Of a stretch of DNA of 64,000 nt, positions 36,168-44,292 are shown one piece after another. The position numbers and the translations under genes are program-made. Numbering within the stretch: position 1 is the first letter of the stretch; every line of letters begins with the position of its first letter. This DNA is from Georgenia sp. TF02-10. GTDB lineage: Bacteria > Actinomycetota > Actinomycetes > Actinomycetales > Actinomycetaceae. The stretch is from positions 744,001-808,000 of the forward strand of contig NZ_CP094289.1 of NCBI RefSeq assembly GCF_022759505.1. Direction: 5' to 3'. Under the pieces are notes generated by a model, which saw nothing but the letters and a program-made list of their open reading frames with translations, was not told where the DNA came from and did no database searches.

Positions 36168-36734
36168 GTGCACATCGGCGACAAGCGTTGGGAAGTTCAT
36201 GTTCGCGACGCCCTCGAGATCACCCGGGTTCTCTTCGCACGGGACGCGCTGGAGGAACCGGGTCTCGAGATGGCGCCGCCGCTGGATCCACCGGTTCGCC
36301 CAGCGGCCGGCGAACCGCCGATCTCCCGGCCGACGCCGGACGAGTGGAGCGCGTGGTGGGAAGCAGCCCTCGCGGCATCGCTGCAGCACGAGGGGCTCAC
36401 CGGCGAGCAGCTTCCACAGTCCGTGCGGTCCACGGCAGCAGCACTGGAGGGCGAGTTTCGGGCATGGCCTGGTCGGGACGTCGACACCTCCATCGATCCT
36501 GATGTTGGCGAGGGCTTGGCTGCCGTGATGGAAGGGCTCCAGGGCGAGGTGCCGGTGCCCGAGTTTACGTTCTTCCTCCTGCCGTGTGCGGAACCGTTCA
36601 TTGTTGCGATCTCCCCTGACGCAGTCTTGTGCGACCGAGGAATCATCGCGAGCAGGTCGCGGACGCGGACCGCCCTCATCGCTCATCTGGCCGATCAATA
36701 CGGAACAGCCCACCGGTTCGGAGGATCAGGGTGA
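36168..36734 (+). CDS. hypothetical protein
   Basis: A 188-residue protein starting GTG 36168 with GGGGAG 5 nt upstream. It has a Pro-rich segment near residues 35-60, TPDEWSAWWEAALAASL and FTFFLLPCAEPFIVAISPDA. No family is recognised and no membrane span is clear. Its base composition is lower in GC than the flanking operons, which fits an accessory gene. Confidence 0.5.
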   Translation: MHIGDKRWEVHVRDALEITRVLFARDALEEPGLEMAPPLDPPVRPAAGEPPISRPTPDEWSAWWEAALAASLQHEGLTGEQLPQSVRSTAAALEGEFRAWPGRDVDTSIDPDVGEGLAAVMEGLQGEVPVPEFTFFLLPCAEPFIVAISPDAVLCDRGIIASRSRTRTALIAHLADQYGTAHRFGGSG

Positions 36735-36857
36735 GTGGAGGATCGGGGGAAGATGGGGCAAACGGGGTGGCAAGGGTTGGGATGTGCGTGGTCGCGGCCG
36801 CATCGAGGACATTTGCTCGGCGCACGAGCTCGTGGATGAGGGAGCGGTAGGAGTCTC

Positions 36858-37709
36858 GTGCCTACGACTGTTCCGCGTGCCCTAGAGCCGTTCCTCGATC
36901 TGTTGCGTTGCCCCGTGTGCCGCGCCGACCTCCAGCCCGATCGGGGCGCGCTGCGCTGCAGGTCGGGCCACACCTTCAACGTCGCCCGCCAGGGGTACGT
37001 CAGCCTCGTCGGCGGCAAGGGCGTAACCAGCGGCGACGACGCGGCGATGGCGCGGGCTCGCGACCGGTTCCTGGCCACGGGCTCGTACGCGCGCATCCGT
37101 CAGACGGTGGTCAGCTCGGCATCCGAGGCGCTGGCCGGTAAGGGAACGGTGATCGACATCGGGTGCGGCACGGGCTACTACCTCGCCGGCGTGCTCGACC
37201 GGAACCCCGGCGCCGTCGGCCTCGGCGTCGACACGTCAGTGCGCGCACTGCGCCTAGCCGCCCGCGCGCACGAGCGGGCCGCCGTGGCGAGCTGGGACGT
37301 CTTCCGCCCCTTCCCCCTGGCCGACCACGTGGCCGACATCGTCCTGGACGTCTTCGCCCCGCGGAACCCTGGCGAGTTCCACCGCATCTTGCGCCCGACC
37401 GGCAGGCTGGTCGTGGTGCGGCCCACCCAACGGCACCTGGTGGAGCTTCGCGAGCGCGTGCCCGCGATGGTTACGGTCGACCCGGCCAAGGAGCACCGCC
37501 TGCGTCAGGCCCTGGATCCGCTCTTCGAGGTCGGCCGCACGGAGCAGGTCGAGTACCCGGCATCGTCGTTGAGGCACGAGGAGGTCATCGACCTGATGGC
37601 GATGACACCCAGCGCCCGCCATCTGAGCCACACGGATCTCCCCGACGACGCCTCGCTCCCCGATCGGGTCACCGTCTCCGTGCTGGTCACCGCCTACCTC
37701 CCGCGATGA
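36858..37709 (+). CDS. putative 23S rRNA (guanine-N1)-methyltransferase, RlmA family
   Basis: A 283-residue protein. The N-terminal zinc finger CPVCRADL...CRSGHTFN and the following VARQGYVSLVGG are diagnostic of RlmA/TlrB. The methyltransferase domain has the SAM motif VIDIGCGTGYYLAG. These enzymes methylate G745 or G748 of 23S rRNA; the Gram-positive form (TlrB, RlmA-II) contributes to tylosin resistance. GGAG lies 4 nt before GTG 36858. Confidence 0.88.
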   Translation: MPTTVPRALEPFLDLLRCPVCRADLQPDRGALRCRSGHTFNVARQGYVSLVGGKGVTSGDDAAMARARDRFLATGSYARIRQTVVSSASEALAGKGTVIDIGCGTGYYLAGVLDRNPGAVGLGVDTSVRALRLAARAHERAAVASWDVFRPFPLADHVADIVLDVFAPRNPGEFHRILRPTGRLVVVRPTQRHLVELRERVPAMVTVDPAKEHRLRQALDPLFEVGRTEQVEYPASSLRHEEVIDLMAMTPSARHLSHTDLPDDASLPDRVTVSVLVTAYLPR

Positions 37710-38058
37710 CCCTCCGTGCAGCGCTCAAGGTGCAGGAGAAAGGTCTACGCCCAGACGGGGATGACGGCCCAGAGGAGGACGCTTGTTGCTGGTCGACATC
37801 GCAGGCAGGATCTGGTCCCCAAAGCGCGAACGGGCTGAGTTGCTGAGGATGCCACCGGCGCCCTGCTCAGCCCAGACGCCAGTGACTGCCCCCACCTCCG
37901 TCGCCGGTGGGTACAAGTTCGCCGTCGAAGGCTCTCCTACCATCGAGGACGTGTTGGCGTTGACGCTGAGAGGGGACGAACCATGCTCGTCACGCAACGC
38001 CCGGCGGGTGGCGTATTATAGTTCGTGAGTAGGTCTACGGTAGAGATGTCAGTCATAG
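37710..38058. other. intergenic region of reduced GC with promoter
   Basis: No convincing gene is seen in these 349 bp; an 81-codon open frame at 37783 has no recognisable features. TATTAT at 38014-38019 is the best -10 box of the window and probably serves the HEPN gene. TTGACG at 37960-37965 has no matching -10. Confidence 0.5.
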
Positions 38059-39444
38059 ATGGAAAGGTTGTACGTGGAGGATCGAAGTTCCCAAATCCTA
38101 ATCGGAGTCGCCGGGTCGGAACCTCGTATTCCCGCTGAAATTACCGTTACCGGCGATCGCTACTTGATTCGTCCCGAGACGTTCCTCGAGCCAGCACGCC
38201 AAGCCATAGTCCGGCAGACGGCGGAGTTTTCCTGGGTTATTGATCACGGCGGCCCTCCGCGTGTAGTCGAGGACTTCCTCCCGCGGACGCTGTGGGGCCT
38301 CAACGGCGGTGAACCGTTCACCGTCCTAGATGCTAGAATGAAAGTGGACTGGGGGGGCTGGGGGCCTACGCAGAGTTACGAGGCTCATCAGTTCCTCCGT
38401 GGAGTTCACGTCACCAATGACCGTGTTCCGGTTGGTGGGCTCCGGCTGGCTTTCCCAGTGCGACAGCCCGGCGGCTGGATTAGGCAGCAGCCGGTGGATG
38501 CCCCTCAGGGTATCCTGGCCGCCTGGTCGACCGGCGCACAGCTGGGGCTGCAATGGCAGACAACCACACCTCGTCCCTTGGGGAGCATGGCGTTCCATCA
38601 CAGTGAGTCGTTCGCGGCTCTGCTGTCGCTGTGGACCGGCAAGCGGGTGGGCGTAAGCCATCTCGAAGTCGACGTACCAAATGAGGGATGGCACCGGGTG
38701 GAGCTGGTCTCGACACATTCCCATCACGAGGAGTCTTTCACAGAACTCCTACCGCTGTCCGACCTCACGCTCGAGGTCATCGCGAGATGGCTCGAAATCG
38801 CCACCGGCCTTGGTCCGGTACCATACATGGCGATAGCTGACCGGCAAGTGCTCCAGATTGACGCGCTCATTGTGGCTGCCGCGCTTGAAGGCCTGCACCG
38901 CCGGCTCTACCCTGGCCATAGCCGGACGGACGAGCACCAGACGCTCGCAGGCGTCAGTAGGACCAAGCTTCGTAAAGCCAGCAGCGCCGCAGTCAAGGCC
39001 GCGCTGAAGGCGCTCAACGGGCTACCCGTCAATTACGAGCAGGCGGAGCGCGTCTATCAGGGAGCTCTGGCTAGCATCCATGAGCTCAGCTTCCGGGAGA
39101 AGTTGGTAGAACTGTTGCCGCAGGTCGACGAGGTCGCCCCGGGGCTGCTCGGCCCGGATCTAAAGGAATGGGTCGGTGACCTTGTGCAAGTCCGAAACGT
39201 GCAGGCGCACCTACTCAAGGACCACGACGACTTCGGTGAGAAAGAGATGTCCCAGTGCTACGTTCTCGGATTGTCGGGCCGCTGGGCTCTCCGCATTTTG
39301 CTCCTCTTGCAGGTCGCGTCCTCCGAGCAGATCCGCAAGGCCTTGAGCGAGTCCAGTCAATTCTCTTACGCCCTCGCCAACCTCGACCGAGAGAGCGTCT
39401 GGGACAACTTCTCCGCCTATGAGCGATTTCATTCCTCTCAATGA
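38059..39444 (+). CDS. ApeA-like HEPN domain protein, probable anti-phage RNase
   Basis: A 461-residue protein. The N-terminal half is a beta-rich ApeA-NTD-like region (AEITVTGDRYLIRPETFLEP, VVEDFLPRTLWGLNGGEPFT). The C-terminal half is an Apea-type HEPN domain: VAAALEGLHRRLYPGHSR opens it and QVRNVQAHLLKDHDD carries the catalytic R-x4-H motif (Arg379, His384). HEPN proteins of this kind cleave RNA and ApeA causes abortive infection. The gene is much lower in GC than the window and uses otherwise rare codons, indicating recent transfer. It stands alone, with no obvious antitoxin. Confidence 0.68.
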   Translation: MERLYVEDRSSQILIGVAGSEPRIPAEITVTGDRYLIRPETFLEPARQAIVRQTAEFSWVIDHGGPPRVVEDFLPRTLWGLNGGEPFTVLDARMKVDWGGWGPTQSYEAHQFLRGVHVTNDRVPVGGLRLAFPVRQPGGWIRQQPVDAPQGILAAWSTGAQLGLQWQTTTPRPLGSMAFHHSESFAALLSLWTGKRVGVSHLEVDVPNEGWHRVELVSTHSHHEESFTELLPLSDLTLEVIARWLEIATGLGPVPYMAIADRQVLQIDALIVAAALEGLHRRLYPGHSRTDEHQTLAGVSRTKLRKASSAAVKAALKALNGLPVNYEQAERVYQGALASIHELSFREKLVELLPQVDEVAPGLLGPDLKEWVGDLVQVRNVQAHLLKDHDDFGEKEMSQCYVLGLSGRWALRILLLLQVASSEQIRKALSESSQFSYALANLDRESVWDNFSAYERFHSSQ

Positions 39445-39734
39445 CCGGCACCGGCCTGCAGCATCGACAATGCCGAGAAGTTCCTGGCCTGACAAGTTTG
39501 TAAGCACTTGGGTGTCGACACGGATCACAGTCACTTAAAGACTCATTGTGGTTTAGGGTACTGTCGGTCCGAGGGGAATTCTCCTTGCGGAAGCTCCGGC
39601 GGTTCGTCTGGACAAGAACGAGGGGCGGCGGAAAGAATGGCGTGAGCGCTGGTGCTCATGTAGGTCGATCTGCCTGCTCGCGTTGTAGCTGACCGTCCCT
39701 TGCTTACCAGCCGCCCCGCCTGCCACGCTGAAGG

Positions 39735-40154
39735 ATGGCCGCGGACCCCGCCCACCAGCACCCGAACACCGTGCCGCCGCACGACGTCAGCCAGGAGCTG
39801 CTCGACCGCGCTGCGAGCTGGGCGGAGGCGATCGTCGCCAACGACGCCGACCGGATCGCCGCCTTCGTCACGGACGACTGGGTCATCGTCTCGGAGTCAG
39901 GCATCTCGCCCGGCACCACGTTCCTGAGCCTCGTCGCGTCCGGCGAGCTGACCCACTCGGCCATGGCGGCCGTCGGCCCGACCCGGGTCCGCGTCCTCGG
40001 TACGACGGCGCTCCTCACCGCCCGGGTCACGAACACAGCGCACTACCGCGGCCGCCGGTTCGACGCCGACGAGTGGACCACCGACGTCTTCGTCAGGCGC
40101 GGCGACACCTGGCTGTGCGCGCTGACCCAGTACACCGCCGTCGCCAAACCCTGA
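39735..40154 (+). CDS. nuclear transport factor 2 (SnoaL/DUF4440-like) protein
   Basis: A 139-residue protein with an NTF2-like cone fold: helices LLDRAASWAEAIVANDADRI, then beta strands FVTDDWVIVSE, TALLTARVTNTA and a final WTTDVFVRRGDTWLCALTQY. Such domains bind small hydrophobic ligands or act as enzymes; no reaction can be assigned. The GC content returns to window average here. The 290 bp upstream contain no gene. Confidence 0.8.
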   Translation: MAADPAHQHPNTVPPHDVSQELLDRAASWAEAIVANDADRIAAFVTDDWVIVSESGISPGTTFLSLVASGELTHSAMAAVGPTRVRVLGTTALLTARVTNTAHYRGRRFDADEWTTDVFVRRGDTWLCALTQYTAVAKP

Positions 40155-40420
40155 CCGCCAGGCCGTCACGGCTGGCCCGGCCGAGTGCCGCGGCGCCGTA
40201 CCCGCAGCGTCCGCCCCGCGCCCGCCGGCGATGACCGCGTTCGCCCCGCGCCTGCACGCCGGCGGCCACCGCTGAGGAACTGCGGAGCGTCTTCTTGAGC
40301 AACTCCTGAGCGTCCCTGAAGGGGCGTTGAGCGCAGCGCTGAGGCTGCCCCGGAAGTCTGATCCCCGTCAGACCAACGGCCGGACGACCCGGCCGCCCAC
40401 CCTCCGCAGGAGTTCTTCTC

Positions 40421-41032
40421 ATGTCCAGCACCACGCCCACCCCCACCCGCCGCCCGTCCCGCCTCGTCAAGGCCACCGCCGCCGGCGCCGTCGGCCTCGC
40501 GCTCCTCGCCGCCGGCGGCGGCACCTTCGCCCGCTGGTACGACAGCGCGCCCATCGCCTCCGCCGCCACCATCAGCCAGGGCGAGCTCAACCTCACCGAC
40601 GAGGGGGCCGGCAGCTGGACGCAGGCGGACGGCACCCCGGTCAAGGACGTCGCGGCCTTCACCGTGGTCCCGGGCGACACGCTGACCTTCACCCAGTCCG
40701 TCAAGGTCCACGCCAAGGGCGACAACCTCAAGGCCACCCTGACCACCAACGCCGGCGAGGTCACCGCCGTCGAGGGCCTGCAGGTGAGCCAGGTGTTCAC
40801 GGTCAACGGCGTCGAGCGGGCGGCCGGCGGCGCGGACAGCGGCGTGCCGCTCACCGCGGCCGACGACGGCGCCCTGGTGGGCGTGACCGTCACCGTCACC
40901 TTCCCCGAGTTCAAGGACCCCGCGGCGGCGAGCAGCGGCGGCGACCACGCCGGATGGTGGGGCACCGCCGCCCAGAACGGCCAGCTCAGCCTGCAGGACC
41001 TCACCGTGGTCGTCGAGCAGGACGCCCGCTGA
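40421..41032 (+). CDS. alternate-type signal peptide surface protein 1 (SipW substrate, TasA/CalY-like)
   Basis: A 203-residue exported protein. The signal region KATAAGAVGLALLAAGGGTF is followed by ARWYDSAPIASAATISQG, the alternate signal peptide motif processed by SipW-type peptidases. The mature part is a beta-rich domain (VPGDTLTFTQSVKVHAKGDN) as in TasA/camelysin fibre proteins. GGAG lies 8 nt before the ATG. It is the first of three related genes followed by the peptidase. Confidence 0.88.
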   Translation: MSSTTPTPTRRPSRLVKATAAGAVGLALLAAGGGTFARWYDSAPIASAATISQGELNLTDEGAGSWTQADGTPVKDVAAFTVVPGDTLTFTQSVKVHAKGDNLKATLTTNAGEVTAVEGLQVSQVFTVNGVERAAGGADSGVPLTAADDGALVGVTVTVTFPEFKDPAAASSGGDHAGWWGTAAQNGQLSLQDLTVVVEQDAR

Positions 41033-41048
41033 GCCCCGCGGCACCGAG

Positions 41049-41120
41049 CGCCGCCTGACCGCGGCGAAACGCCGCCTGACCGCGGCGCGACGCGCCGCCC
41101 GACCGCGGCGAGACGCCGCC
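41049..41120 (+). repeat. tandem 20-23 bp repeats, each a small hairpin
   Basis: Three and a third units of cgccgcctgaccgcggcg plus 2-5 nt. Each unit is self-complementary (cgccgc with gcggcg), so the array can form several hairpins in the mRNA after the first surface protein gene. Confidence 0.75.
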
Positions 41121-41128
41121 ACCCAGAC

Positions 41129-41223
41129 CGGCTGCCCCGGGACCGAACCCCCCCGACGCCCCGGGGCAGCCGCCCAAGAACTGGCTGCCCCGGGACCAAA
41201 CCCCCCGACGCCCCGGGGCAGCC
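41129..41223 (+). terminator. duplicated terminator-like hairpins
   Basis: Two 12-13 bp perfect stems, ggctgccccggg with cccggggcagcc, lie at 41129-41172 and 41183-41223. They form a 53-bp direct duplication. No T-run follows. They probably limit read-through from the first to the second surface gene. Confidence 0.8.
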
Positions 41224-41257
41224 GGCACGCCAGCCGCACGGCGAGAGGAGGCACGCG

Positions 41258-41842
41258 ATGCGCAGGACCGGCCAGCTGTTCCGGGCGCTGCTCGCGTGCC
41301 TCCTCGCCGTCGCCTTCCTCAGCGGCACCGGCGCCACCGCCGCCCGCTGGTACGACGCCCGGACGGTCGCCGCCGGCGCCCAGGTGCACACCGGCCAGCT
41401 CGACCTCGAGCAGGGCCCGACCACCATGACCGTCACCCGGCCCGGCCCGGACGGCACGACGACGTCCTTCCCCCTCGGCAGCAAGGCCCTGGTGGTGGGC
41501 GACACGGTCACCATCACCACCGCCGCCACAGTTCACGCCCGCGGCACCACCCTCGCCGCCACCCTCGCCCTCGACCTCACCGGCCTGACGACGGCGCCCG
41601 GCTCGGCCGCGCTGCGGACCGAGCTGACCCGGGGCATGACCGTCACGAGCGACGGCGCGCCGCTCACGCCGTCGGACGGGCAGGTCAGCTGGCCGGTCAC
41701 GGCCGCCGACGACGGCGCCACCCGCACCGTGACCATCACCCTCCCGCTCCGCGCCGACCGGGACGGGCAGGCCTGGGGCGCCGAGCTGCAGGGCCAGACC
41801 CTCACCCCCGGTGCCCTCCGGTGGACCCTCACCCAGGACTGA
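41258..41842 (+). CDS. alternate-type signal peptide surface protein 2
   Basis: A 194-residue exported protein paralogous to the genes on both sides: hydrophobic LFRALLACLLAVAFLSGTGA, then ATAARWYDARTVAAGAQVHT, then a beta-rich mature domain (LVVGDTVTITTAATVHARGT). GAGAGGAGG precedes the ATG. No TM anchor or LPXTG is present, so assembly into a fibre or association with the wall is likely. Confidence 0.86.
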   Translation: MRRTGQLFRALLACLLAVAFLSGTGATAARWYDARTVAAGAQVHTGQLDLEQGPTTMTVTRPGPDGTTTSFPLGSKALVVGDTVTITTAATVHARGTTLAATLALDLTGLTTAPGSAALRTELTRGMTVTSDGAPLTPSDGQVSWPVTAADDGATRTVTITLPLRADRDGQAWGAELQGQTLTPGALRWTLTQD

Positions 41843-41844
41843 CG

Positions 41845-42921
41845 ATGACCACCCCCCGCCGCGCCCACCGCAGCGCCCGTGACCGCCGCCCCGCCCGCGA
41901 CCGCCGCGCCCGCGACCGCGACCGCCGCACCCTCGCTGCCCCGCGTCCCCGCCCGGCCCGCCACCGCGCCACCCGCGCCGCCGCGCGCACCACCGCCACT
42001 CCCGGCACGGCCCGGCCCCCGCGCCCCCGCCGCGCCCTCGCTCGGGTCGGCCTCGCCGTCGCCGCGCTCGGCCTGGCGGCCGCCGGCCTGGCCCCGACCG
42101 GCGCCACCGAGGCCCGCTGGTACGACGCGGCCGACGTCGCCGTGCCCGCCCTGACCACCGACACCGTCGCGCTGACCGCCGCCCCGGCGACGACGGAGCG
42201 CGCCACCACGCTCACCGCCGGGCAGTCCACCATCACCTGGGCGCCGACGGCGGTGACCGTCACCGCCGGCGGGGCGCCCGTCGACCCCGCCGTGCTGTCC
42301 GGCACGACCATCGACTACGTCCCGGTCGCCGCCGGCGCCGCCTGCCCGGCCACCGCCGCCGGCGCCTTTCGCGCCACCCCCACCGCCCCGGCCGCCCCGG
42401 TCACCGCCACCGGCCCCGAGCAGCGGCTTACCCTCCCCGCCGGCACCAGCGCCCAGCTGTGCGCCGTCGTCACGCCGAGCCTGGCCCTACGGACCGCCCT
42501 GGCCGGGCAGACCCTCGCCCTCACCACCACCCTGGACAGCCGGAGCCCCGCGCCCGCCACCTGGCAGGCGACGACCGGCTGGGCCACCACCTACCAGGTC
42601 CCGGCCGCCCCCACCCTGTCCGGCCCCACCTGCTCGCCGGTCAACCCCTGGAAGGTCCGGCTCAGCTGGGCCTGGACGGAGCAGGACGGCTCCCCGAGCA
42701 CCGTCCCGGTGACCGCCTGGGAGCTCCAGCGCCGGACCGTCTTCGGCTGGGTCACGCTGCAGGCCGGCATCCCGGCCGCCGCCCGGGACACCACCCTGAC
42801 CGGCGGCTGGGCCGGCGCCGCCGAGCTACGGGTGGTCGGCACCGGCCCCGGCGGCACGACCATCACCTCCACGGGCACCGCCAGCATCTGGACGGTCGTC
42901 GGGGTGGTGCGCTGTGCCTGA
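41845..42921 (+). CDS. alternate-type signal peptide surface protein 3 (large)
   Basis: A 358-residue protein with a long Arg/Ala-rich cytosolic N-terminus (about 65 residues), the hydrophobic segment VGLAVAALGLAAAGLAPTGA, and the motif TEARWYDAADV. The mature part is longer than in the two others and has a fibronectin-like end (VPVTAWELQRRTVFGWVTLQ). It starts 2 nt after the previous stop. It may be a minor tip or anchor subunit, as judged from size only. Confidence 0.83.
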   Translation: MTTPRRAHRSARDRRPARDRRARDRDRRTLAAPRPRPARHRATRAAARTTATPGTARPPRPRRALARVGLAVAALGLAAAGLAPTGATEARWYDAADVAVPALTTDTVALTAAPATTERATTLTAGQSTITWAPTAVTVTAGGAPVDPAVLSGTTIDYVPVAAGAACPATAAGAFRATPTAPAAPVTATGPEQRLTLPAGTSAQLCAVVTPSLALRTALAGQTLALTTTLDSRSPAPATWQATTGWATTYQVPAAPTLSGPTCSPVNPWKVRLSWAWTEQDGSPSTVPVTAWELQRRTVFGWVTLQAGIPAAARDTTLTGGWAGAAELRVVGTGPGGTTITSTGTASIWTVVGVVRCA

Positions 42922-43915
42922 CCCCGCCCCCGCCGGTCCGTCCGCCCGTCCGCCCGCCCCCCACCAGATCCCCGGAGCCACCGTGATCCGTCGCCTCGGC
43001 CGCGCCGTCCTCGTCCTCCTCCTCGCGCTCGTCGCCGCCCTCGCCCTGGCCATGGTCATCGTGCCCCGGGTCATGGGCTGGGTGCCGCTGACCATCCTCT
43101 CCGGGTCGATGGAGCCGACCATCCCGACCGGCAGCCAGGTCGTCGTCGCGCCGGTCGAGGGGGCCGACGGCGCCGCCGGCGTGCAGGTCGGCGACGTCAT
43201 CACCGTCATGCCCTACCCCGACGACGACACCCTGGTCACGCACCGCGTCGTCGCCCGCACCGAGGCGGCGGACGGCGCGGTGGCGCTGACCACCCAGGGG
43301 GACGCGAACGCGTCGGCGGACCCGTGGACGGTCACCGGCACCCAGCTGCGCGGCGTCGTCCGGTACCACGTGCCCTACGCCGGCTACCTCGCCACCGCGC
43401 TGGACGGGCACCAGAAGCAGATGGGGACGGTCGTCGTCGCGGTCGCGCTGCTCGGCTACGCCGCCGTCCAGGTGCTGGCCGCGGTCCGCGGCGCCCGGGC
43501 GGGGGAGCGGCCGGCCGCGGGGGGCCGGCACCGGGCCGCGATGTCGCCCGACGGCGAGCGGCGGCCGGTCGGCGACGAGCAGGAACCGGACGCCCGGCAG
43601 GCCGCCCAGGTCGAGCCGGCCGACGCCGCGCAGGAACTGGAAGCCCGGCAGGCCGCCGATGTCGAGCCGGCCGACGGCGAGCGGCAGTCGGCCGGCGGCG
43701 ACCAGGAACCCGACGTCCGGCAGGGGCTCGGCGTCCAGCAGACGGCCGCCGGTGACCAGGCCGACGGCGCCCACGTCAGTGGTGACGGCTCCCGCCGGAC
43801 GCCCGGAGCCGGGACTGCCCCCGAGGACGACGCCGAGGAGCCGCAGCCGGACACCGGCCGCGCGCCGGCCGGCCCAGGAGGGGTGCGGGTGCCGGAGCTG
43901 GCCGGCCGGCCATGA
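42914..43915 (+). CDS. sipW: signal peptidase I, SipW/ER type
   Basis: A 333-residue membrane peptidase. An N-terminal span (VLVLLLALVAALALAMVIVP) is followed by SGSMEPTIPTG with catalytic Ser65 and by THRVV with His110, the Ser-His pair of archaeal/ER-type (SipW) enzymes instead of Ser-Lys. A second span lies near residues 168-185. It should cleave the three upstream precursors. GTG 42914 overlaps the previous stop. The C-terminal 140 residues are an unusual charged repeat (QEPDARQAAQVEPAD and variants) with no catalytic role expected. Confidence 0.9.
   Translation: MPDPAPAGPSARPPAPHQIPGATVIRRLGRAVLVLLLALVAALALAMVIVPRVMGWVPLTILSGSMEPTIPTGSQVVVAPVEGADGAAGVQVGDVITVMPYPDDDTLVTHRVVARTEAADGAVALTTQGDANASADPWTVTGTQLRGVVRYHVPYAGYLATALDGHQKQMGTVVVAVALLGYAAVQVLAAVRGARAGERPAAGGRHRAAMSPDGERRPVGDEQEPDARQAAQVEPADAAQELEARQAADVEPADGERQSAGGDQEPDVRQGLGVQQTAAGDQADGAHVSGDGSRRTPGAGTAPEDDAEEPQPDTGRAPAGPGGVRVPELAGRP
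43540..43740 (+). repeat. coding minisatellite in the signal peptidase tail
   Basis: Units of about 17-20 residues with the core (D/L)E.(A/V)RQAA.VEPAD repeat two to three times. Confidence 0.65.
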
Positions 43916-44292
43916 CCGAGATCGACCCGGAGGCGCTCGCTGCGCTGGCCGCGGACCTCGGCGAGGAGGCCGCCGCGGTCTTCGCCCGGCGGTGCGCGGA
44001 GCAGCTGGTGCCCCGGGCGGCCCGGCTGGTGGCGGCGGTGGCGGAGTCGGACGCCGCCGCCGCGCACGTTGCCGCGCTCAGCCTGCACAGCTCGGCCGCC
44101 ATGGTCGGCGCGACGGCGTTGGCGGACCTGCTCCACCGGCTGGTCCCGGGGCTGCGGGCCGGGCACCTGACGATGGCCCGGCGGGTGCTGCCCACGGTCG
44201 TGGCGCTCGCCGCGTGCGCGGCGCAGGAGCTGCGGGAGCTGCTCAGCCCACCGGTCGCAGGCGGTAGCCCACGCCCCGGACCGTCTCGATGA
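43912..44292 (+). CDS. Hpt-like protein 1
   Basis: A 126-residue helical protein that resembles histidine phosphotransfer domains: SLHSSAAMVGATALADLLHR aligns with the H-x-L-K-S-S-A-x-x-G-A motif, but Leu stands at the usual phospho-His position. A His 14 residues before the GA (His52 in AAAHVAALS) is shared with the paralogue at 53104. ATG 43912 overlaps the peptidase stop (ATGA). Its last 50 bp overlap the convergent response regulator gene. Confidence 0.7.
   Translation: MTEIDPEALAALAADLGEEAAAVFARRCAEQLVPRAARLVAAVAESDAAAAHVAALSLHSSAAMVGATALADLLHRLVPGLRAGHLTMARRVLPTVVALAACAAQELRELLSPPVAGGSPRPGPSR

Noticed and set aside
37783-38028. An 81-codon plus-strand frame
   Set aside because: No ribosome binding site, no recognised feature, and it ends at the promoter of the HEPN gene.
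39445-39734. A possible tRNA or small RNA in the lower-GC gap after the HEPN gene
   Set aside because: No cloverleaf or terminator could be drawn by eye. Only a short palindrome gtgtcgacac is present.
42914-43915. A bacterial LepB-type (Ser-Lys) signal peptidase
   Set aside because: The position of the catalytic Lys is His (THRVV), which places it in the SipW/ER type.
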